Shown: positions 1 through 9,465, numbered from the stretch's first letter. The stretch: DNA of 64,000 nt from Bosea sp. RAC05 (GCF_001713455.1 NZ_CP016464.1:4264001-4328000), one strand, 5' to 3'. Translations and numbers: made by a program. The notes: a model not told the origin generated them from the letters alone.

Positions 1-566
1 GCGTCGAAAACCGGAGGCTCGATCTCGCGATGCGACAGCGCGGTCAGGTCGAGCCGCAGCGCCAGCCGGTCTGTCAGGGCCGCGGCGGGGCGCTCGTCGG
101 CGGCGATGCCCTCGTCGAGGGCGACGATGGCAAACCGGCTCGGGATCGTCAGGGCGATGCCGTCGCGCTCGACCGTGACCGCGCCGGCATCGAGCACGGA
201 GCAGAGCTTCGCCGCCGTCGCGGCCCCGGCACGCTCCGCCATGGCGACGATCAGGACGCCGCCATCGGCCTCCGCGAGCAGGCCGCGCTCCGCGACCGGG
301 CGCCCCATCGCCAGCGTCGCGGTCAGATCGAGCCCGCCGAGCAGGCGCGCATCGCCGATGCCGGCCGGCATGCGCAAGCACGGCGCCCCGCCGCGCAAGG
401 CCGAGAGGTGGGCGAGCCAGGCCTCTCGGGCCGGCCCGGCCGGCGCACGCAGGGACACGCCGCCGATCGACGCACCATCCAGCGCCAGCAGCGCGGCCGC
501 GATGTCGGCGATCCGCCAGGGCGTCAGCGCCGGAACCTCGGTCGCGCTGGCGCCGGGCGCGGTCAT
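1..566 (-). CDS. bchD: Magnesium chelatase subunit D (N-terminal part)
   Basis: Partial gene running off the left edge; about 188 N-terminal residues are visible. BchD is the AAA+/integrin-like platform subunit of Mg-protoporphyrin IX chelatase, the first committed enzyme of bacteriochlorophyll synthesis, and works with BchI and BchH in the cytoplasm. The visible part matches the degenerate AAA+ domain of BchD, with segments such as [15 protein letters not shown] and [19 protein letters not shown] and no good Walker A loop. The ATG overlaps the bchI stop codon as ATGA, so the two are translationally coupled. The proline-rich linker and vWA domain lie outside the window. A cobalt-chelatase role is less likely given the neighbours. 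Confidence 0.9.
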   Translation of the reverse strand, partial: MTAPGASATEVPALTPWRIADIAAALLALDGASIGGVSLRAPAGPAREAWLAHLSALRGGAPCLRMPAGIGDARLLGGLDLTATLAMGRPVAERGLLAEADGGVLIVAMAERAGAATAAKLCSVLDAGAVTVERDGIALTIPSRFAIVALDEGIAADERPAAALTDRLALRLDLTALSHREIEPPVFD

Positions 567-1717
567 GGGCCGAAGACCTCGGCCAGCGCCCGCTCGACGC
601 GCACGGTCGAGCCGGCCTCGTCCAGCGGATTGCGGCGCAGCCGGTGGCGCAGCGCCATCGGCGCGACCGTGCGGATATGGCTGTCGAGGATCTCCTGCGC
701 GCCTTCGAGCGCCGCGAGCGCCCGCGCCGCCCGCATCAGGGTCAGTTCGCCGCGCAGGCCGTCGGTGCCCAGATGCAGGCAGAGTTCCGCCACGCGCGTC
801 AGCGCGGCATCGGAGGTCTCGATCTGCGCCAGCCGCTTGCGCCCGGCGATCAGCCTGCGCCCGATCGCCTGGTCCGCCGCCTGCCATTGCGCGCAGAACC
901 CGCGCGGATCGCGGTCATAGGCGTCGCGGCGCTTCACCACCGCGATGCGGGTCGGCAGGTCGGCGGGTGTCGCGACCTCGACGGAAAGGCCGAACCGGTC
1001 GAGCAGTTGCGGACGCAGTTCGCCCTCTTCGGGATTGCCGCTGCCGACGAGGACGAAGCGCGCCGGGTGGCGGATGCTCAGCCCCTCGCGCTCGACGACG
1101 TTCTCGCCGGAGGCAGCGACATCGAGCAGCACGTCGACGAGATGATCCTCCAGCAGATTGGCCTCGTCGATATACAAGAACCCGCGATGGGCCCGCGCGA
1201 GCAGGCCGGGCTGGAAGGCCTTCTCGCCACTGGCCAGCGCCTTCTCCAGATCGAGCGCGCCGACGACGCGGTCCTCGGTCGCCCCCAGCGGCAGGTCGAC
1301 CACCGGCACCGGCACGAGATGGGTCTTCTGCCCGCGCGCGCCCGCCTGGGGAGCACCGTTGTAGGGGTCGCCGACGACGGCGCGCATCGGCGGCAGCAGG
1401 GCCGCGAGCGCCCGCACCGCCGTGGACTTGCCCGTGCCGCGATCGCCGAAGATCAGCACACCGCCGATGGTCGGGTCGATCGCCGCCAGCAGCAGGGCGC
1501 GCTTCATCTCCTCCTGGGCGACGATGGCGGAAAACGGAAACGGCGGCGCCCGCCCCTCGGCCGGCAGGGCCGCGGCCCGCTTCGGCGCACGCAGGGGCCG
1601 CTTGGCGATCGCGGCGGCCGGCATCGCGAGGGAGGCCCCGGTCTCGCCGGACTCCGCCTCGCCCTCGCGGCGCAGACGCTGCCCGACGACATCCGCATGA
1701 TCCAGGAGCCCGTCCAT
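563..1717 (-). CDS. bchI: Magnesium chelatase ATPase subunit I
   Basis: AAA+ motor of Mg-chelatase, 384 residues, which hydrolyses ATP with BchD to drive Mg insertion by BchH. Walker [10 protein letters not shown] is at residues 91-99, and [20 protein letters not shown] is the Walker B region. The family core begins at about residue 59 (PFPFSAIV), so about 58 extra residues precede it, rich in Ala, Arg and Pro. The start chosen at 1717 has a strong ribosome site (GGGGAGAG) and lies 17 bases after ispH; an in-frame ATG at 1624 would shorten the extension but has no good ribosome site. Ends in an ATGA overlap with bchD. Confidence 0.93.
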   Translation of the reverse strand: MDGLLDHADVVGQRLRREGEAESGETGASLAMPAAAIAKRPLRAPKRAAALPAEGRAPPFPFSAIVAQEEMKRALLLAAIDPTIGGVLIFGDRGTGKSTAVRALAALLPPMRAVVGDPYNGAPQAGARGQKTHLVPVPVVDLPLGATEDRVVGALDLEKALASGEKAFQPGLLARAHRGFLYIDEANLLEDHLVDVLLDVAASGENVVEREGLSIRHPARFVLVGSGNPEEGELRPQLLDRFGLSVEVATPADLPTRIAVVKRRDAYDRDPRGFCAQWQAADQAIGRRLIAGRKRLAQIETSDAALTRVAELCLHLGTDGLRGELTLMRAARALAALEGAQEILDSHIRTVAPMALRHRLRRNPLDEAGSTVRVERALAEVFGP

Positions 1718-1734
1718 CGCCGTCTCTCCCCGTT

Positions 1735-2700
1735 TCAGGACGCCATCGCCTCGACCAGGCGCGGCGGCAGGCGGAACACCACCTCCTCGTCGACGCCCTC
1801 GAGTTCCCGCACCGTGACCGAACGGAAGCCGCGCAGGCGATCGATCGCATCCTGGATCAGCCGCTCGGGCGCCGAGGCCCCGGCCGTCAAGCCGACCGTC
1901 TCGACCGCCTCGAACCAGGCCGGGTCGATCGCGTCGGGCCCCTCGATCAGATGGCTCGCGACGCCGGCGATCTCGCCGACCTCGCGCAACCGCGTCGTGT
2001 TGGAGGAGGAGCGCGAGCCGACGACGAGGATGAGGTCGCAATGCGGCGCCATCGCCTGCACCGCCGCCTGCCGGTTCTGGGTCGCGTAGCAGATGTTGCG
2101 GATGTCGGGGCCGACGATCGCCGGGAAGCGCGCGGTCAGCGCGGCGATGACCTCGCGCGTGTCCTGCACGCTCAGCGTCGTCTGGCTGATATAGGCGACC
2201 TTCTCGGGATCGGCGACGACCAGCGAGGCCACCTCGGCGGCCGTGGCGACGACATGCAGGCGCCCGTCGATCTGGCCGCGCGTGCCCTCGACCTCGGCAT
2301 GGCCCTCATGGCCGATCAGCACGACGTCGTAGCCGAGCTGCGCATAGCGCCGGCCCTGGTTGTGGACCTTCTGGACGAGCGGGCAGGTGGCGTCGATCAC
2401 GTCGAGCCCGCGCGCCGCCGCCGCCGCCTCGACCCCGCGCGACACGCCATGGGCCGAGAAGATCGTCGTCGCGCCCGCCGGGATCTGGTCGACCTCGCCG
2501 ACGAAGACGGCGCCCTGGGCGCGCAGGCCCTCGACGACATGAGTGTTGTGGACGATCTCGTGGCGGACATAGACCGGCGCGCCCGCCTGCGCGATGGCGC
2601 GCTCGACGATCTCCACCGCCCGGACCACACCGGCACAGAAGCCGCGCGGCTTGGCCAGCAGCACCGTCAGCGGGCGCTTGAAGGGCGTCACGGCGTTCAT
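1735..2700 (-). CDS. ispH: 4-hydroxy-3-methylbut-2-enyl diphosphate reductase
   Basis: Last enzyme of the MEP pathway: an iron-sulfur reductase turning HMBPP into IPP and DMAPP. It has 321 residues with the three cluster-binding cysteines of the family (GFCAG at residue 22, DATCPLV and [10 protein letters not shown]) and the conserved SSSNT-type loop [14 protein letters not shown]. The reading frame is open further upstream, but that extension lies inside dxs. The ATG at 2700 overlaps the dxs stop as ATGA and directly precedes the conserved [14 protein letters not shown], so it is the better start. Member of the dxs-ispH-bchI-bchD operon. Confidence 0.95.
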   Translation of the reverse strand: MNAVTPFKRPLTVLLAKPRGFCAGVVRAVEIVERAIAQAGAPVYVRHEIVHNTHVVEGLRAQGAVFVGEVDQIPAGATTIFSAHGVSRGVEAAAAARGLDVIDATCPLVQKVHNQGRRYAQLGYDVVLIGHEGHAEVEGTRGQIDGRLHVVATAAEVASLVVADPEKVAYISQTTLSVQDTREVIAALTARFPAIVGPDIRNICYATQNRQAAVQAMAPHCDLILVVGSRSSSNTTRLREVGEIAGVASHLIEGPDAIDPAWFEAVETVGLTAGASAPERLIQDAIDRLRGFRSVTVRELEGVDEEVVFRLPPRLVEAMAS

Positions 2701-4679
2701 GTCGAGGCCTCGTGCAGCGGGCCCGCCGCGGGCGGATGCGCCGGCACCAGCCTGAGCGCCGCCGAGCCCGCCTGAGCCGCGCGCCAGGCCGCCTGGCTCG
2801 GGCGGCACAGCCCCGTCGCCACCGCCACGATGGCCGCCGCGTCGAGCCCCGCCGCCGCATACATGCGGGCCTGCGTATCCTGGTCCTGGAAGCGGTCCGG
2901 CAGCGTCAGAGTCTTGATCTTGAGGCCGGCCTCGAAGAGCCCGTCATCGGCCAGCGCATGCAGGACGAAGGAGCCGAAGCCGCCGACCGAGCCCTCCTCG
3001 ACCGTGATCAGCGCCTCGTGATTGCGGGCCAGGCGCCGGATCAGCGCCCGGTCGAGCGGCTTGGCAAAGCGGGCATCGGCGACCGTGGTCGACAGCCCCA
3101 TCCCGTCCAGCGTCTGCGCCGCCAGCAGGCATTCGCCCAGCCGCGTCCCGTAGGACAGGATGGCGACGCGCGTCCCCTCGCGCAGCACCCGCCCGCGGCC
3201 GATCTCGAGCGGCGTGCCGGTCTCGGGCAGCGCCACGCCGAGCCCCTCGCCGCGCGGATAGCGCAGCGCGATCGGCCCCTCGTCATGGGCGCAGGCGGTG
3301 GCGACCATGTGCACGAGGTCGGCCTCGTCGGCCGCCGCCATCAGCACGAAGCCGGGCAGGCAGCCGAGATAGGCGGTGTCGAAAGCCCCCGCATGGGTCG
3401 CGCCATCGGCCCCGACGAGGCCGGCCCGGTCGATCGCGAAGCGCACCGGCAGCTTCTGCAGCGCGACATCGTGGACGATCTGGTCATAGGCCCGCTGCAG
3501 GAAGGTCGAGTAGATCGCGCAGACCGGCTTGAGCCCCTGGCAGGCGAGGCCGGCGGCGAAGGTCACCGCATGCTGCTCGGCGATGCCGACATCGAAGAAG
3601 CGGGAGGGATGGGCCTTGGCGAAGGCATCGAGCCCGGTGCCCGAGGGCATCGCCGCCGTGATCGCGACGATCCGCTCATCCTGCGCCGCCTCGCGTAGAA
3701 GGGCCTGCGAAAACACCTTGGTATAGGCGGGCGCGCTCGAGACGGTCTTCTCCTGCACGCCGCTGGCGACATCGAACTTGACCACGGCATGGTACTTGTC
3801 AGCCGTCGCCTCGGCCGGCGCGTAGCCCTTGCCCTTCTGCGTCACGACATGGACAAGGATCGGCCCGTTGGGCGCATCGCGGACATTGCGCAGCACCGGC
3901 ACCAGATGGTCGAGATTGTGCCCGTCGATCGGGCCGACATAGTAGAACCCCAGCTGGTCGAACAGCGTCCCGCCGGTGAGATAGCCGCGCGCATGCTCGA
4001 CGGCGCGGGTGATCTTGGAATCGAGCCCGCGGCCCAGCCGGCGGGTGAGCTGGCGGCCCTGGTCGCGCAGCGAGAGATAGGTCTTCCCCGAGAGCAGCTT
4101 GGCCAGATGCGCCGACAGCGCCCCCACCGGCGGGGCGATCGACATGTCGTTGTCGTTGAGGATGACGATCAGCCGCTTGCCGAGCGCACCGGCATTGTTC
4201 ATCGCCTCATAGGCCATGCCGGCCGACATCGCCCCGTCGCCGATCACGGCCACGACATGCCCGTCCTCGCCCTTGAGGTCGCGGGCGACGGCGAAACCCA
4301 GCCCCGCCGAGATCGAGGTCGAGGTGTGGGCGGCACCGAAGGGATCGAATTCGCTTTCCTCGCGCTTGGTGAAGCCGGACAGGCCCCCGCCCTGCCGCAG
4401 CGTCCGGATTCGGTCGCGTCGGCCGGTCAGGATCTTGTGCGGATAGGCCTGGTGCCCGACGTCCCAGATCAGGGTGTCGCGCGGCGTGTCGAAGAGGTGA
4501 TGGAGCGCGACCGTGAGCTCGACCACGCCCAGCCCCGCTCCGAGATGCCCCCCGGTGACGGAGACGGCGTCGATCGTCTCGGCCCGGAGCTCGTCGGCGA
4601 GCTGCCGCAGCTGGTGATGGGACAGGCGGCGCAGATCGGCGGGCGAGGTGACGCCGTCGAGAAGCGGGGTCTCTGGCAT
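2697..4679 (-). CDS. dxs: 1-deoxy-D-xylulose-5-phosphate synthase
   Basis: Thiamine-diphosphate enzyme that condenses pyruvate and glyceraldehyde-3-phosphate, the entry and main control step of the MEP isoprenoid pathway. It has 660 residues with the usual order: TPP domain with [16 protein letters not shown] and [18 protein letters not shown] (GDG...N motif), pyrimidine domain with [19 protein letters not shown], and C-terminal transketolase domain. The ATG at 4679 is preceded by AAGGGGA; the frame is open a little further but without a ribosome site. First gene of the operon, with two TGT-N12-ACA palindromes just upstream. Confidence 0.96.
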   Translation of the reverse strand: MPETPLLDGVTSPADLRRLSHHQLRQLADELRAETIDAVSVTGGHLGAGLGVVELTVALHHLFDTPRDTLIWDVGHQAYPHKILTGRRDRIRTLRQGGGLSGFTKREESEFDPFGAAHTSTSISAGLGFAVARDLKGEDGHVVAVIGDGAMSAGMAYEAMNNAGALGKRLIVILNDNDMSIAPPVGALSAHLAKLLSGKTYLSLRDQGRQLTRRLGRGLDSKITRAVEHARGYLTGGTLFDQLGFYYVGPIDGHNLDHLVPVLRNVRDAPNGPILVHVVTQKGKGYAPAEATADKYHAVVKFDVASGVQEKTVSSAPAYTKVFSQALLREAAQDERIVAITAAMPSGTGLDAFAKAHPSRFFDVGIAEQHAVTFAAGLACQGLKPVCAIYSTFLQRAYDQIVHDVALQKLPVRFAIDRAGLVGADGATHAGAFDTAYLGCLPGFVLMAAADEADLVHMVATACAHDEGPIALRYPRGEGLGVALPETGTPLEIGRGRVLREGTRVAILSYGTRLGECLLAAQTLDGMGLSTTVADARFAKPLDRALIRRLARNHEALITVEEGSVGGFGSFVLHALADDGLFEAGLKIKTLTLPDRFQDQDTQARMYAAAGLDAAAIVAVATGLCRPSQAAWRAAQAGSAALRLVPAHPPAAGPLHEAST

Positions 4680-4703
4680 TCCAATCCCCTTCGCGTTCCG
4701 ATG

Positions 4704-4745
4704 TGTCAGCTTGAATTTACATATTGCTGTCAAGCTGTCGATACA
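4704..4745 (-). promoter_or_regulatory. Tandem TGT-N12-ACA palindromes (PpsR/CrtJ-type operator) upstream of dxs
   Basis: Two copies of TGT-N12-ACA sit at 4704-4721 and 4728-4745, six bases apart and 25-66 bases upstream of the dxs ATG. This spacing pattern is the documented binding consensus of PpsR/CrtJ, the oxygen- and light-responsive repressor of photosynthesis genes. A TTGACA hexamer on the minus strand (4733-4728) overlaps the distal palindrome, as expected if repressor and polymerase compete. The match is seen directly; binding and the identity of the regulator are inferred. Confidence 0.65.
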
Positions 4746-4901
4746 CTACGAAGGACTCGCACGACATGCAATCGCTTTGGACGTGCTTTCTCACGATCGG
4801 CCGGCGACAGCCCGCAAGAGGCTCTGGGCCCGCAGACTGCGAAGTAAGTGAAACGGTCTGGGGGGTGCGACGGCAGCGGACTTGCCCGCCACGCATCGCA
4901 C

Positions 4902-4918
4902 TTCCATTATAACTGGAA
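4902..4918 (+). promoter_or_regulatory. Inverted repeat around a possible -10 box of the cytochrome c gene
   Basis: TTCCA-TTATAAC-TGGAA is a perfect 5-base inverted repeat centred on a TATAAC hexamer (4908-4913) 28 bases before the cytochrome ATG. The nearest -35 candidate, TTGCCC at 4882, is 20 bases away, which is long. It may be a promoter with an operator over its -10 box. Confidence 0.3.
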
Positions 4919-4940
4919 TAAGTCTGGAGAGGTTACCGCC

Positions 4941-5333
4941 ATGAGACAGCTTGCCTACGCAGCCGCAGCCGCCGTCGTCACCCTCCTCCCCGCCATGGCA
5001 CAGGCGCAGGATCTCGCCGCCGGTGAGAAGGTCTTTCTGCAATGCCGGACCTGCCACCAGGTCGGCGAAACCGCCAAGAACGCCGTCGGCCCGGCGCTCA
5101 ACGGCCTGTTCGACAACCGCAAGGCCGGTACCGCCGCAGGCTATAGCTATTCGGCGGCCTACAAGTCGCTCGACAAGGTCTGGAGCGAGGACAATTTCCG
5201 CGTCTACATCAAGGACCCGCGCGGCGTGACGCCGGGGACGAAGATGATCTATCCGGGCCTCAAGGACGACGCCCAGATCACCAACCTGATCGCCTATCTC
5301 AAGCAGTTCGGGCCGGACGGCAAGAAGAAGTAA
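4941..5333 (+). CDS. Soluble class I cytochrome c (c2/c550 type)
   Basis: Small periplasmic electron carrier of 130 residues. A signal peptide (about residues 1-22, AQA cleavage region) is followed by a single haem site CRTCH at 35-39 and the distal Met ligand in GTKMIYPG. The size and the C-terminal helix with NLIAYLKQFG fit cytochrome c2/c550 family members that shuttle electrons between the bc1 complex and an oxidase or photosynthetic reaction centre. It is divergent from the dxs-bch operon, which suggests but does not prove a photosynthetic role. The start at 4941 follows a GGAGAGG ribosome site. Confidence 0.9.
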   Translation: MRQLAYAAAAAVVTLLPAMAQAQDLAAGEKVFLQCRTCHQVGETAKNAVGPALNGLFDNRKAGTAAGYSYSAAYKSLDKVWSEDNFRVYIKDPRGVTPGTKMIYPGLKDDAQITNLIAYLKQFGPDGKKK

Positions 5334-5363
5334 GCGCGCTCCGCACCCCGCGGGAATCATCGG

Positions 5364-5398
5364 GCCCGCGTCCGGCACAGGCTGGACGCGGGCTTTTT
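5364..5398 (+). terminator. Rho-independent terminator of the cytochrome c gene
   Basis: A perfect 10-base stem (GCCCGCGTCC / GGACGCGGGC) with a 10-base loop is followed by TTTTT. It lies between the convergent cytochrome and hydrolase genes and has a T-run only in the plus direction. Confidence 0.85.
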
Positions 5399-5410
5399 CG
5401 TGCCGGGGAC

Positions 5411-6319
5411 TCAGGCGGTGAAGCTGCCGATCCGGAACAGATCCGCCGGATTCGTGCTGCTCATCCGGCGCAGCTCGGCCTCGGCGAACCCGTCCGATTC
5501 GAGCAGGACGAGGAACTCCCGGAACGCCTCGACCGGCGGCGGCAGCAGATAGATGCCGGCATCGCCCGAGACGATGGCGCGGTCGCCGGCGGCGCGGATG
5601 CGCGGCGTCAGGTCCTGCACCGTCTTCGACGGGGCGCGGTGCTTCTCCTGGTCGACATGGGTCAGGCCGACCTGGGTGGCGTGGGTCAGGACGAAGAACG
5701 AGAACTCGCAATAGGCGCCGAGGGCCACCAGCGTCTCGATGGTCTTGATATCGTAGCCGCCGGCATGGGTGCGCACCCGCGCAGCTCCGCGCTTCTTCGC
5801 CTCTTCCGCCAGCGCCACCGCCTCCCAGCCATCGACATGGCCGCAATCGAAGACGATGTCGCGCTCGGCGCAGAGGTCGATGATCGCCGGCACCGGGTCG
5901 GGCACCTTGCCACTCTCATGCACGCCGAAGGCAGCCTCCAGATAGAGCCCCGTGCGCCCCTCGCGCCGCGCCACCGCCTTGGTGTGGTGTGTCGGCAGCG
6001 AGAGGAAGCGCGCGCCGGTGCCTGGCCCGTAGCCGTAATCGACGGCATTGCGCGCCGCCTCATAGGTCACGCCGCCGGCGGTGGGCTGCATGATCAGCCC
6101 CCCGAATATCTCGATGCCGAGATGGCCGAGTTCGGCCGCGGCCAGCGCGGCATAGCCCGACGAGTTCATGAAATTGTCCATGAGCCCGATGGCGCGCATG
6201 CCGGCCGCGGCCGCCTGGCGCACTGATTCGAAGATGTTGGCGCTGCGCCCGTTGAGATGCGGGCAGGTGTGGACATGGCAGTCTACCGCGCCCTTCAGAT
6301 AGTGCATGCCGTAGCTCAT
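5411..6319 (-). CDS. DUF6282-like metal-dependent hydrolase
   Basis: 302-residue cytoplasmic protein with an amidohydrolase-like metal site: an N-terminal HVH motif (VDCHVHTCPHLNG), later histidines in LPTHHTKA, DCGHVDG and RTHAGG, and a late acidic segment VSGDAGIYL. This matches my memory of the DUF6282 family of predicted TIM-barrel hydrolases, with no defined substrate. It is the last gene after the ABC importer genes (13 bases past the ATPase), so it probably acts on the imported compound or a derivative. Confidence 0.65.
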   Translation of the reverse strand: MSYGMHYLKGAVDCHVHTCPHLNGRSANIFESVRQAAAAGMRAIGLMDNFMNSSGYAALAAAELGHLGIEIFGGLIMQPTAGGVTYEAARNAVDYGYGPGTGARFLSLPTHHTKAVARREGRTGLYLEAAFGVHESGKVPDPVPAIIDLCAERDIVFDCGHVDGWEAVALAEEAKKRGAARVRTHAGGYDIKTIETLVALGAYCEFSFFVLTHATQVGLTHVDQEKHRAPSKTVQDLTPRIRAAGDRAIVSGDAGIYLLPPPVEAFREFLVLLESDGFAEAELRRMSSTNPADLFRIGSFTA

Positions 6320-6332
6320 CGGGGCTCTTCCT

Positions 6333-7070
6333 TCAGTGCCGCAGGATGCGGCGGACGAAATCGGCGCAGCGCTCGGTCTGCGGCGCGTCGAAGATCTGCT
6401 CGGGCGGCCCGACCTCGACGACCTTTCCGTCGGCCATGAACACGACCTTGCTCGAGATCTCGCGGACGAAGCCCATCTCGTGGCTGACGATCAGCATGGT
6501 CATGCCCTCGGCGGCGAGCACGCGGATGGTGTCGAGCACCTCGGCGACGAGCTCGGGGTCGAGCGCCGAGGTCACCTCGTCGAGCAGCAGGATCTCCGGC
6601 TTCAGCGCCAGCGCGCGGGCGATCGCGACGCGCTGCTGCTGGCCGCCGGAGAGTTCGTCGGGATAGGCCTCGATCCGGTGCGACAGCCCGACCTTCTCGA
6701 GCAGCGCGCGCGCCTCGCGCTCGACCTCGGCGGCGTCGCGCTTCTTCACAATCGTCGGCGCGATGGTGACGTTGCGCAGCGCCGTCATGTTCTGGAACAG
6801 GTTGTATTGCTGGAACACGACCGCGAAGCGGTCGCGCACCTTCTTCAGCGCGGCTGCGCTGCCATAGTCGACCTGCGCCCCGGCGACATGGACGACGCCG
6901 GCATGGGGCTTCAGCAGCCCGGTCAGCACGCGCAGCAGCGTGCTCTTGCCGGAGCCCGACGGGCCGATGATCGAGACGATCTCGCCGCGCTCGACCGACA
7001 GCGAGACATCCTGCAGGACCGGCGCCGTGCCGTAATTGGCGCTGAGCCTATCGATGACGAGATGGGGCAA
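6333..7070 (-). CDS. Polar amino-acid ABC transporter, ATP-binding protein
   Basis: 245-residue ATPase of the GlnQ/HisP family that powers uptake of a polar amino acid or similar solute. Walker A GPSGSGKST, Q-loop in VVFQQYNLF, signature LSGGQQQR, Walker B ILLLDEVTSALDP and the H-loop IVSHEM are all present. The start overlaps the 3' end of the neighbouring permease by 23 bases. Its partners are the two permeases and the binding protein upstream. Confidence 0.93.
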   Translation of the reverse strand: MPHLVIDRLSANYGTAPVLQDVSLSVERGEIVSIIGPSGSGKSTLLRVLTGLLKPHAGVVHVAGAQVDYGSAAALKKVRDRFAVVFQQYNLFQNMTALRNVTIAPTIVKKRDAAEVEREARALLEKVGLSHRIEAYPDELSGGQQQRVAIARALALKPEILLLDEVTSALDPELVAEVLDTIRVLAAEGMTMLIVSHEMGFVREISSKVVFMADGKVVEVGPPEQIFDAPQTERCADFVRRILRH

Positions 7071-7734
7071 GCCGGCGCTCCAGATGCGATGCGAACAGGT
7101 TCAGCGGATAGCAGAGGACGAAATACAGGATCAGGATCGTGCCGAAGCAGATCGCCGCCGAGAACCCCTTCTGGTTCAGGATCTTGGCGGCATAGGTCAG
7201 CTCGACCACGCCGATCTGGGAGGCGATCGAGGTGCTCTTCACCAGCCCGACCGAATAGGTCATCGAGGGCGGGATGATAATCGCCCAGGCCTGCGGCAGG
7301 ATCACCCGGCGCAAGGCGGTGAGCCCGCCCATGTTCATGGTCTCGGCCGCGTCCCATTGGTTCTTGTGCACGGATTCCAGGCCGGCGCGGATGTTCTCGG
7401 CCGAGAAGGCCGAGGCCGAGAGCGCGACCGTGGTCGCAGCGACCGCGAACATGCTGGCGTCGAAGCCGGCGAGCTGGAAGGCGAAGAACACCACCATCAG
7501 CTTCACCAGGAAGGGGATGCGCCGGAAGATCTCGACATAGATCGTGGCGAACCAGCGCAGCGGCGCGAAGCCGACGATCCGCTCGTTGCGCAGCACCGCC
7601 AGCCCGAAGCCGACGACGAAGCCGAGCCCGCAGCCGACCAGCGACAAAAGCGCGGTATAGGCGAAGGCCTGCCCCAGGAAGATCAGGTTGTAGTAGCCGA
7701 AGAAGCGCGGCGCCTCCTCGATCAGCGAGGCCAT
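7048..7734 (-). CDS. Polar amino-acid ABC transporter permease
   Basis: 228-residue inner-membrane permease of the HisM/GlnP family with about five hydrophobic segments. The EAA-type coupling loop is AAETMNMGGLTALRRVILPQAW. It lies 34 bases after the first permease and overlaps the ATPase gene, so the importer genes are translated together. Confidence 0.9.
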   Translation of the reverse strand: MASLIEEAPRFFGYYNLIFLGQAFAYTALLSLVGCGLGFVVGFGLAVLRNERIVGFAPLRWFATIYVEIFRRIPFLVKLMVVFFAFQLAGFDASMFAVAATTVALSASAFSAENIRAGLESVHKNQWDAAETMNMGGLTALRRVILPQAWAIIIPPSMTYSVGLVKSTSIASQIGVVELTYAAKILNQKGFSAAICFGTILILYFVLCYPLNLFASHLERRLAPSRHR

Positions 7735-7768
7735 CGGCAGCCCTCCGTCGTCGGACCACGCCGTTCCA

Positions 7769-8443
7769 TCAGAAGACCTTGCCCTTGATGCGGAAGAAAT
7801 AGCGCCCGACGGCGTAGAGCGCGGCGCTCGCGACCAGGGTCAGCGCGATGTAGTAGAGCGCCGCGATCGAGAAGATCTCGAAGGAGCGGAAGGTCTGGGC
7901 GTTGATGTTGTAGGTCCGCCCGGTCAGCTCCTCGACGCCGAAGATCGCGGCGATCGAGGTCGTCATCGTCAGGATGATGTACTGGTTCGACAGGGGCGGA
8001 AACAGCACCTTGCCGATATGCGGCAGCACCACGTAGCGGATGATCTGGATGCGCGAGAAGCCCAGCGTCTCCGCCGCCTCGATCTCGGCCTTGCGGATGG
8101 AGCGGAAGCCCGCCCGCTGGATCTCGGTGAGATAGGCGCCGGCATTGATCGCCATGCCCAGCAGCACGGCCTGGTAGGAGCCGAGCACGATGCCCCAGTC
8201 CGGCAACGCGAAATACAGGAAGAAGATCTGCACCAGGAGAGGCGTGTTCAGGAAGAACACGACATAGGCCTTCACCAGCCAGCGCAGCGGCCGCGGCCCG
8301 TATTCGAGCACCGAGGCGCAGACGAGCCCGATCGCCCAGCCGATCACGAAAGCGATCGCCGCCAGCTGCAGCGCCAGCCACGCGCCACCGGCGAGATAGC
8401 CGAGATAGGGCGTCACCTGGCCGTATTGGAGGGTGTAGGCCAT
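7769..8443 (-). CDS. Polar amino-acid ABC transporter permease
   Basis: 224-residue partner permease, also of the HisMQ/GlnP type, with an EAA-type loop AAETLGFSRIQIIRYVVLPHIG and several membrane segments. It pairs with the 7048-7734 permease as the heterodimeric channel. A palindromic repeat (8483-8598) separates it from the upstream binding-protein gene. Confidence 0.9.
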   Translation of the reverse strand: MAYTLQYGQVTPYLGYLAGGAWLALQLAAIAFVIGWAIGLVCASVLEYGPRPLRWLVKAYVVFFLNTPLLVQIFFLYFALPDWGIVLGSYQAVLLGMAINAGAYLTEIQRAGFRSIRKAEIEAAETLGFSRIQIIRYVVLPHIGKVLFPPLSNQYIILTMTTSIAAIFGVEELTGRTYNINAQTFRSFEIFSIAALYYIALTLVASAALYAVGRYFFRIKGKVF

Positions 8444-8482
8444 CAGCTGCCGCGCCTTGGAAGCCAGCCATCAGCCCCCACA

Positions 8483-8598
8483 GCCCTCATCCTGAGGAGC
8501 CGCGCAGCGGCGTCTCGAAGGATGCTCCCGGAGGCTCCGGTGCCGGCTGGACCATCCTTCGAGACGCGCTCCTGCGGAGCGCTCCTCAGGATGAGGGC
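8483..8598. repeat. Palindromic intergenic repeat, CCTCATCCTGAGGAGC family (copy 1)
   Basis: Perfect 18-base terminal arms (8483-8500 and 8581-8598) enclose a second inverted pair (GTCTCGAAGGATG at 8512 and its complement at 8553). Related copies are at 37616-37675 and 38757-38873. It sits between the binding protein and the permease and may attenuate or process the message. Confidence 0.85.
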
Positions 8599-8621
8599 CG
8601 AAGGGGAAGGCCGATCGCGCA

Positions 8622-9431
8622 TCAGAAATACGGCGTGACGGGCACTTTCGTGTCCATCGGCTTGAGGAACCACTTCTCCCAGATCGCCTCGACCGTACCG
8701 GCCGTGTGCAGCTCGTAGAGCGCGATGTTGAGCCAGTCGCGCAAGCCGTAGTTGCCCTTGGCGACGCCGAAGCTCGAATAGGTGACGCCGTATTCCGGCG
8801 TGGCCACGACCTTCCACTTGATCGCCGGGAAGATCTTGAGCCGGTAGGCCACCGCGTCGATCCCGTCGAAGGAGGCGTCACCGCGCCCCTGTGCCAGCGC
8901 CCGGTCGCGGTCGTTGTAGTTGTCGAGCAGGACGAGCTTGGCCTTGGGCAGGTTCTTCTGGATGAAGGGGATCGCGGTCGTGCCGCGCACCTGGATCAGC
9001 GTGACGTTCTCGCTGTTGAGGTCGGCGAGCTTCGCGAAGGGCTTCGCATCGGTGGTGACGATGCCGTAATTCTCCGAATGGATCGGCGCGGTGAAGTCGA
9101 TCACCTTGGCGCGCTCGGAGGTGCGGCTCATCGCACCCATCACGATGTCGACCTTGTCGGCCACGACGAAGGGAATGCGGTCGGGCGAGCCGACCTGCAC
9201 GAGGGTCAGCTTCACGCCGAGCTTGTCGGCCACCGCCTTCGCCAGCTCCGGCTCGAAGCCGTCGATCTCGTTCTTCTCGTTGAACAGGGCACGCGGCGGC
9301 AGGGTCGGGTTGACGCCGACGCGCAGCTCGCCGGCCTTCAGGATGTCGTCGAGGGAGCGAGCCGAGGCCGGCGCGGTCGCGCCCAGTCCGAGGCAGGCGG
9401 CGAGCAGGCAGGCGAAGCGCGAGATCGTCAT
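8622..9431 (-). CDS. Amino-acid ABC transporter substrate-binding protein (paralogue 1)
   Basis: 269-residue periplasmic binding protein of SBP family 3. The signal peptide ends near ASA (about residues 1-24); the mature part starts with SLDDILKAGELRVGVNPTLPP and has the family motif GFEPELAKAVADKLGV. It is closely similar along its length to the binding protein at 13510-14322, sharing GSPDRIPFV, ERAKVIDFT, VTLIQVRGTT, RALAQGRGDA and a final TPYF. It probably delivers substrate to the permeases at 7048-8443. Confidence 0.92.
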   Translation of the reverse strand: MTISRFACLLAACLGLGATAPASARSLDDILKAGELRVGVNPTLPPRALFNEKNEIDGFEPELAKAVADKLGVKLTLVQVGSPDRIPFVVADKVDIVMGAMSRTSERAKVIDFTAPIHSENYGIVTTDAKPFAKLADLNSENVTLIQVRGTTAIPFIQKNLPKAKLVLLDNYNDRDRALAQGRGDASFDGIDAVAYRLKIFPAIKWKVVATPEYGVTYSSFGVAKGNYGLRDWLNIALYELHTAGTVEAIWEKWFLKPMDTKVPVTPYF

Positions 9432-9465
9432 TCAAGCCTCCTCAGAAGGGCATAACAGCATTGTC

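Noticed and set aside
1..1717. bchI/bchD as aerobic cobalt-chelatase subunits
   Set aside because: Possible in principle, but the dxs-ispH context and PpsR-type sites, with no cob genes visible, favour Mg-chelatase.
106..2775. 889-codon open frame on the plus strand across bchI and ispH
   Set aside because: It is antisense to three well-supported genes, with low-complexity Arg/Pro/Ala composition and no family match; it results from GC-rich codon bias.
8483..8598. Palindromic repeats as a CRISPR array or insertion sequence
   Set aside because: Copies are single and dispersed, with no spacers, no transposase gene and no target duplication.
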